Part shown: positions 34,310 to 34,788 of the stretch, piece after piece
Position numbering within the stretch: position 1 is the first letter of the stretch
How the letters are laid out: the number at the start of each line of letters is the position of its first letter
From: an uncultured Myxococcales bacterium
GTDB lineage: Bacteria; Myxococcota_A; Polyangia; Palsa-1104; JAEUJZ01
Assembly (NCBI GenBank): GCA_937868485.1
Contig: CALMML010000420.1
Span: 1-34,788, forward strand
Length of the DNA: 34,788 nt
Direction of reading: 5' to 3'
Translations under genes and position numbers: made by a program
The notes under the pieces: generated by a model
Databases searched by the model: none
Told to the model about the DNA's origin: nothing
What the model saw: only the letters and a program-made list of their open reading frames with translations

Positions 34310-34788
34310 CTACTGCGACTTGGCCGGATACAGCCAGCGCAGCGCTTGAAACACAGCCGGATGTGTCACCGTTGCGTGATCTTCTTGTGGAAAATAGTCA
34401 AAATAGACACGAACGGACTTGCTCTTGGTTTGTTTTAGCTTATCAGCCAATAGATTGGCATCGACTTCCATGACATGATGATCCAGACCTGGCGTCAGTC
34501 CTTCTTTGCCCACGCCGATGTAGATGCTGGTGGGCTGTGTGAAGCTCTCTTGCAATAGAATGGGATTGGCTTTTAGTAAGTCACCATCATTCCACCACAG
34601 GCTGGGACTGATGATGACATAGTGCTGAAACAGGCTGGGTCTAGAAAACAGGATCTCCGTCGTGACAAGTCCGCCCAGCGACTGACCGATCAGCGTCTTG
34701 TGCGCGGTTGTCTTGTACTTTTTGTTTACGTAGGGAAGCAGCTCACTCTCGATAAAGGCGATGAAGGATGCCGATCCACCGGAGCTGG
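34310..34788 (-). CDS. Esterase-family alpha/beta hydrolase, 5' end beyond the window
   Basis: Translation of the minus strand from the window edge gives 158 residues ending in a TAG at 34312-34310. The visible part holds SELLPYVNKKYKTT, the nucleophile elbow LIGQSLGGL, IISPSLWWND, and a C-terminal ...EDHATVTHPAVFQALRWLY that should hold the catalytic His. This matches the esterase D/IroE/Fes-like group of alpha/beta hydrolases, which cleave small esters including siderophore esters; the substrate is unresolved. An internal ATG at 34555 lies after the nucleophile and is not the start. The segment looks more AT-rich than the large lipoprotein gene next to it. The N-terminus and any signal peptide lie outside the window. 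Confidence 0.85.
   Translation of the reverse strand, partial: SSGGSASFIAFIESELLPYVNKKYKTTAHKTLIGQSLGGLVTTEILFSRPSLFQHYVIISPSLWWNDGDLLKANPILLQESFTQPTSIYIGVGKEGLTPGLDHHVMEVDANLLADKLKQTKSKSVRVYFDYFPQEDHATVTHPAVFQALRWLYPAKSQ

Overview
The window reads as chromosomal DNA of a Gram-negative bacterium, most probably a member of the Myxococcota (former Deltaproteobacteria). Pointers are a small protein of the type catalogued as TIGR04563, a MYXO-CTERM-like tripartite anchor (Cys motif, hydrophobic segment, RRR) inside the large protein at 30370-34146, several lipoprotein signal peptides, Cys-rich secreted proteins and an EttA-type ABC-F protein. Overall composition is moderately GC-rich and coding density is very high: no stretch longer than 300 bases lacks a gene. 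I see no rRNA, tRNA, CRISPR array, transposase or phage gene. The taxonomic call is inference.

Left part (1-12617). A seven-repeat FG-GAP/VCBS protein with no visible export signal starts the window. It is followed by a large lipase/acyl-CoA synthetase fusion similar in architecture to mycobacterial Rv1683, then a putative lipoprotein. A tightly overlapping operon follows: MoxR ATPase, DUF58 protein and TgpA-like transglutaminase (5903-10088), joined by ATGA start/stop overlaps. It is preceded by an exact TATAAT hexamer. EttA (minus strand) overlaps the end of tgpA tail to tail and is followed by a TetR regulator.

Middle part (12618-24160). The TIGR04563-type protein, an alpha/beta hydrolase and a one-TM protein form an overlapping plus-strand cluster. 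Facing them on the minus strand are a secreted protein with eight C-N-Q-W-G-C motifs in a strictly alternating 33/39 nt arrangement and, upstream of it, a methyltransferase joined to a long C-terminal part that looks like degenerate Nudix folds. A perfect AT-rich inverted repeat sits in the divergent promoter region between the methyltransferase and a two-TM HAMP/coiled-coil sensor protein. Then come a PPP-like phosphatase, a rhodanese lipoprotein, and a coupled pair: a receiver-histidine kinase whose receiver has Glu at the phosphoacceptor site, and a TPR-like protein with a possible death-fold-like effector-associated N-terminus.

Right part (24440-34788). A small exported TPR-like protein with a 9-bp repeat tail and a geranylgeranyl-reductase-type flavoprotein precede a two-gene minus-strand operon: a metallophosphoesterase translationally coupled to a caspase-like (CHAT/C25-type) cysteine protease with His260 and Cys311. 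Divergent from it is a CHAP-domain cysteine hydrolase without signal peptide. A 1258-residue lipoprotein follows that appears to be two surface proteins fused head to tail. The window ends inside an esterase on the minus strand.

The most interesting places are the caspase-like/metallophosphoesterase/CHAP cluster, the CNQWGC repeat protein beside the methyltransferase-Nudix-like protein with its palindromic operator, and the MYXO-CTERM to lipoprotein fusion point.
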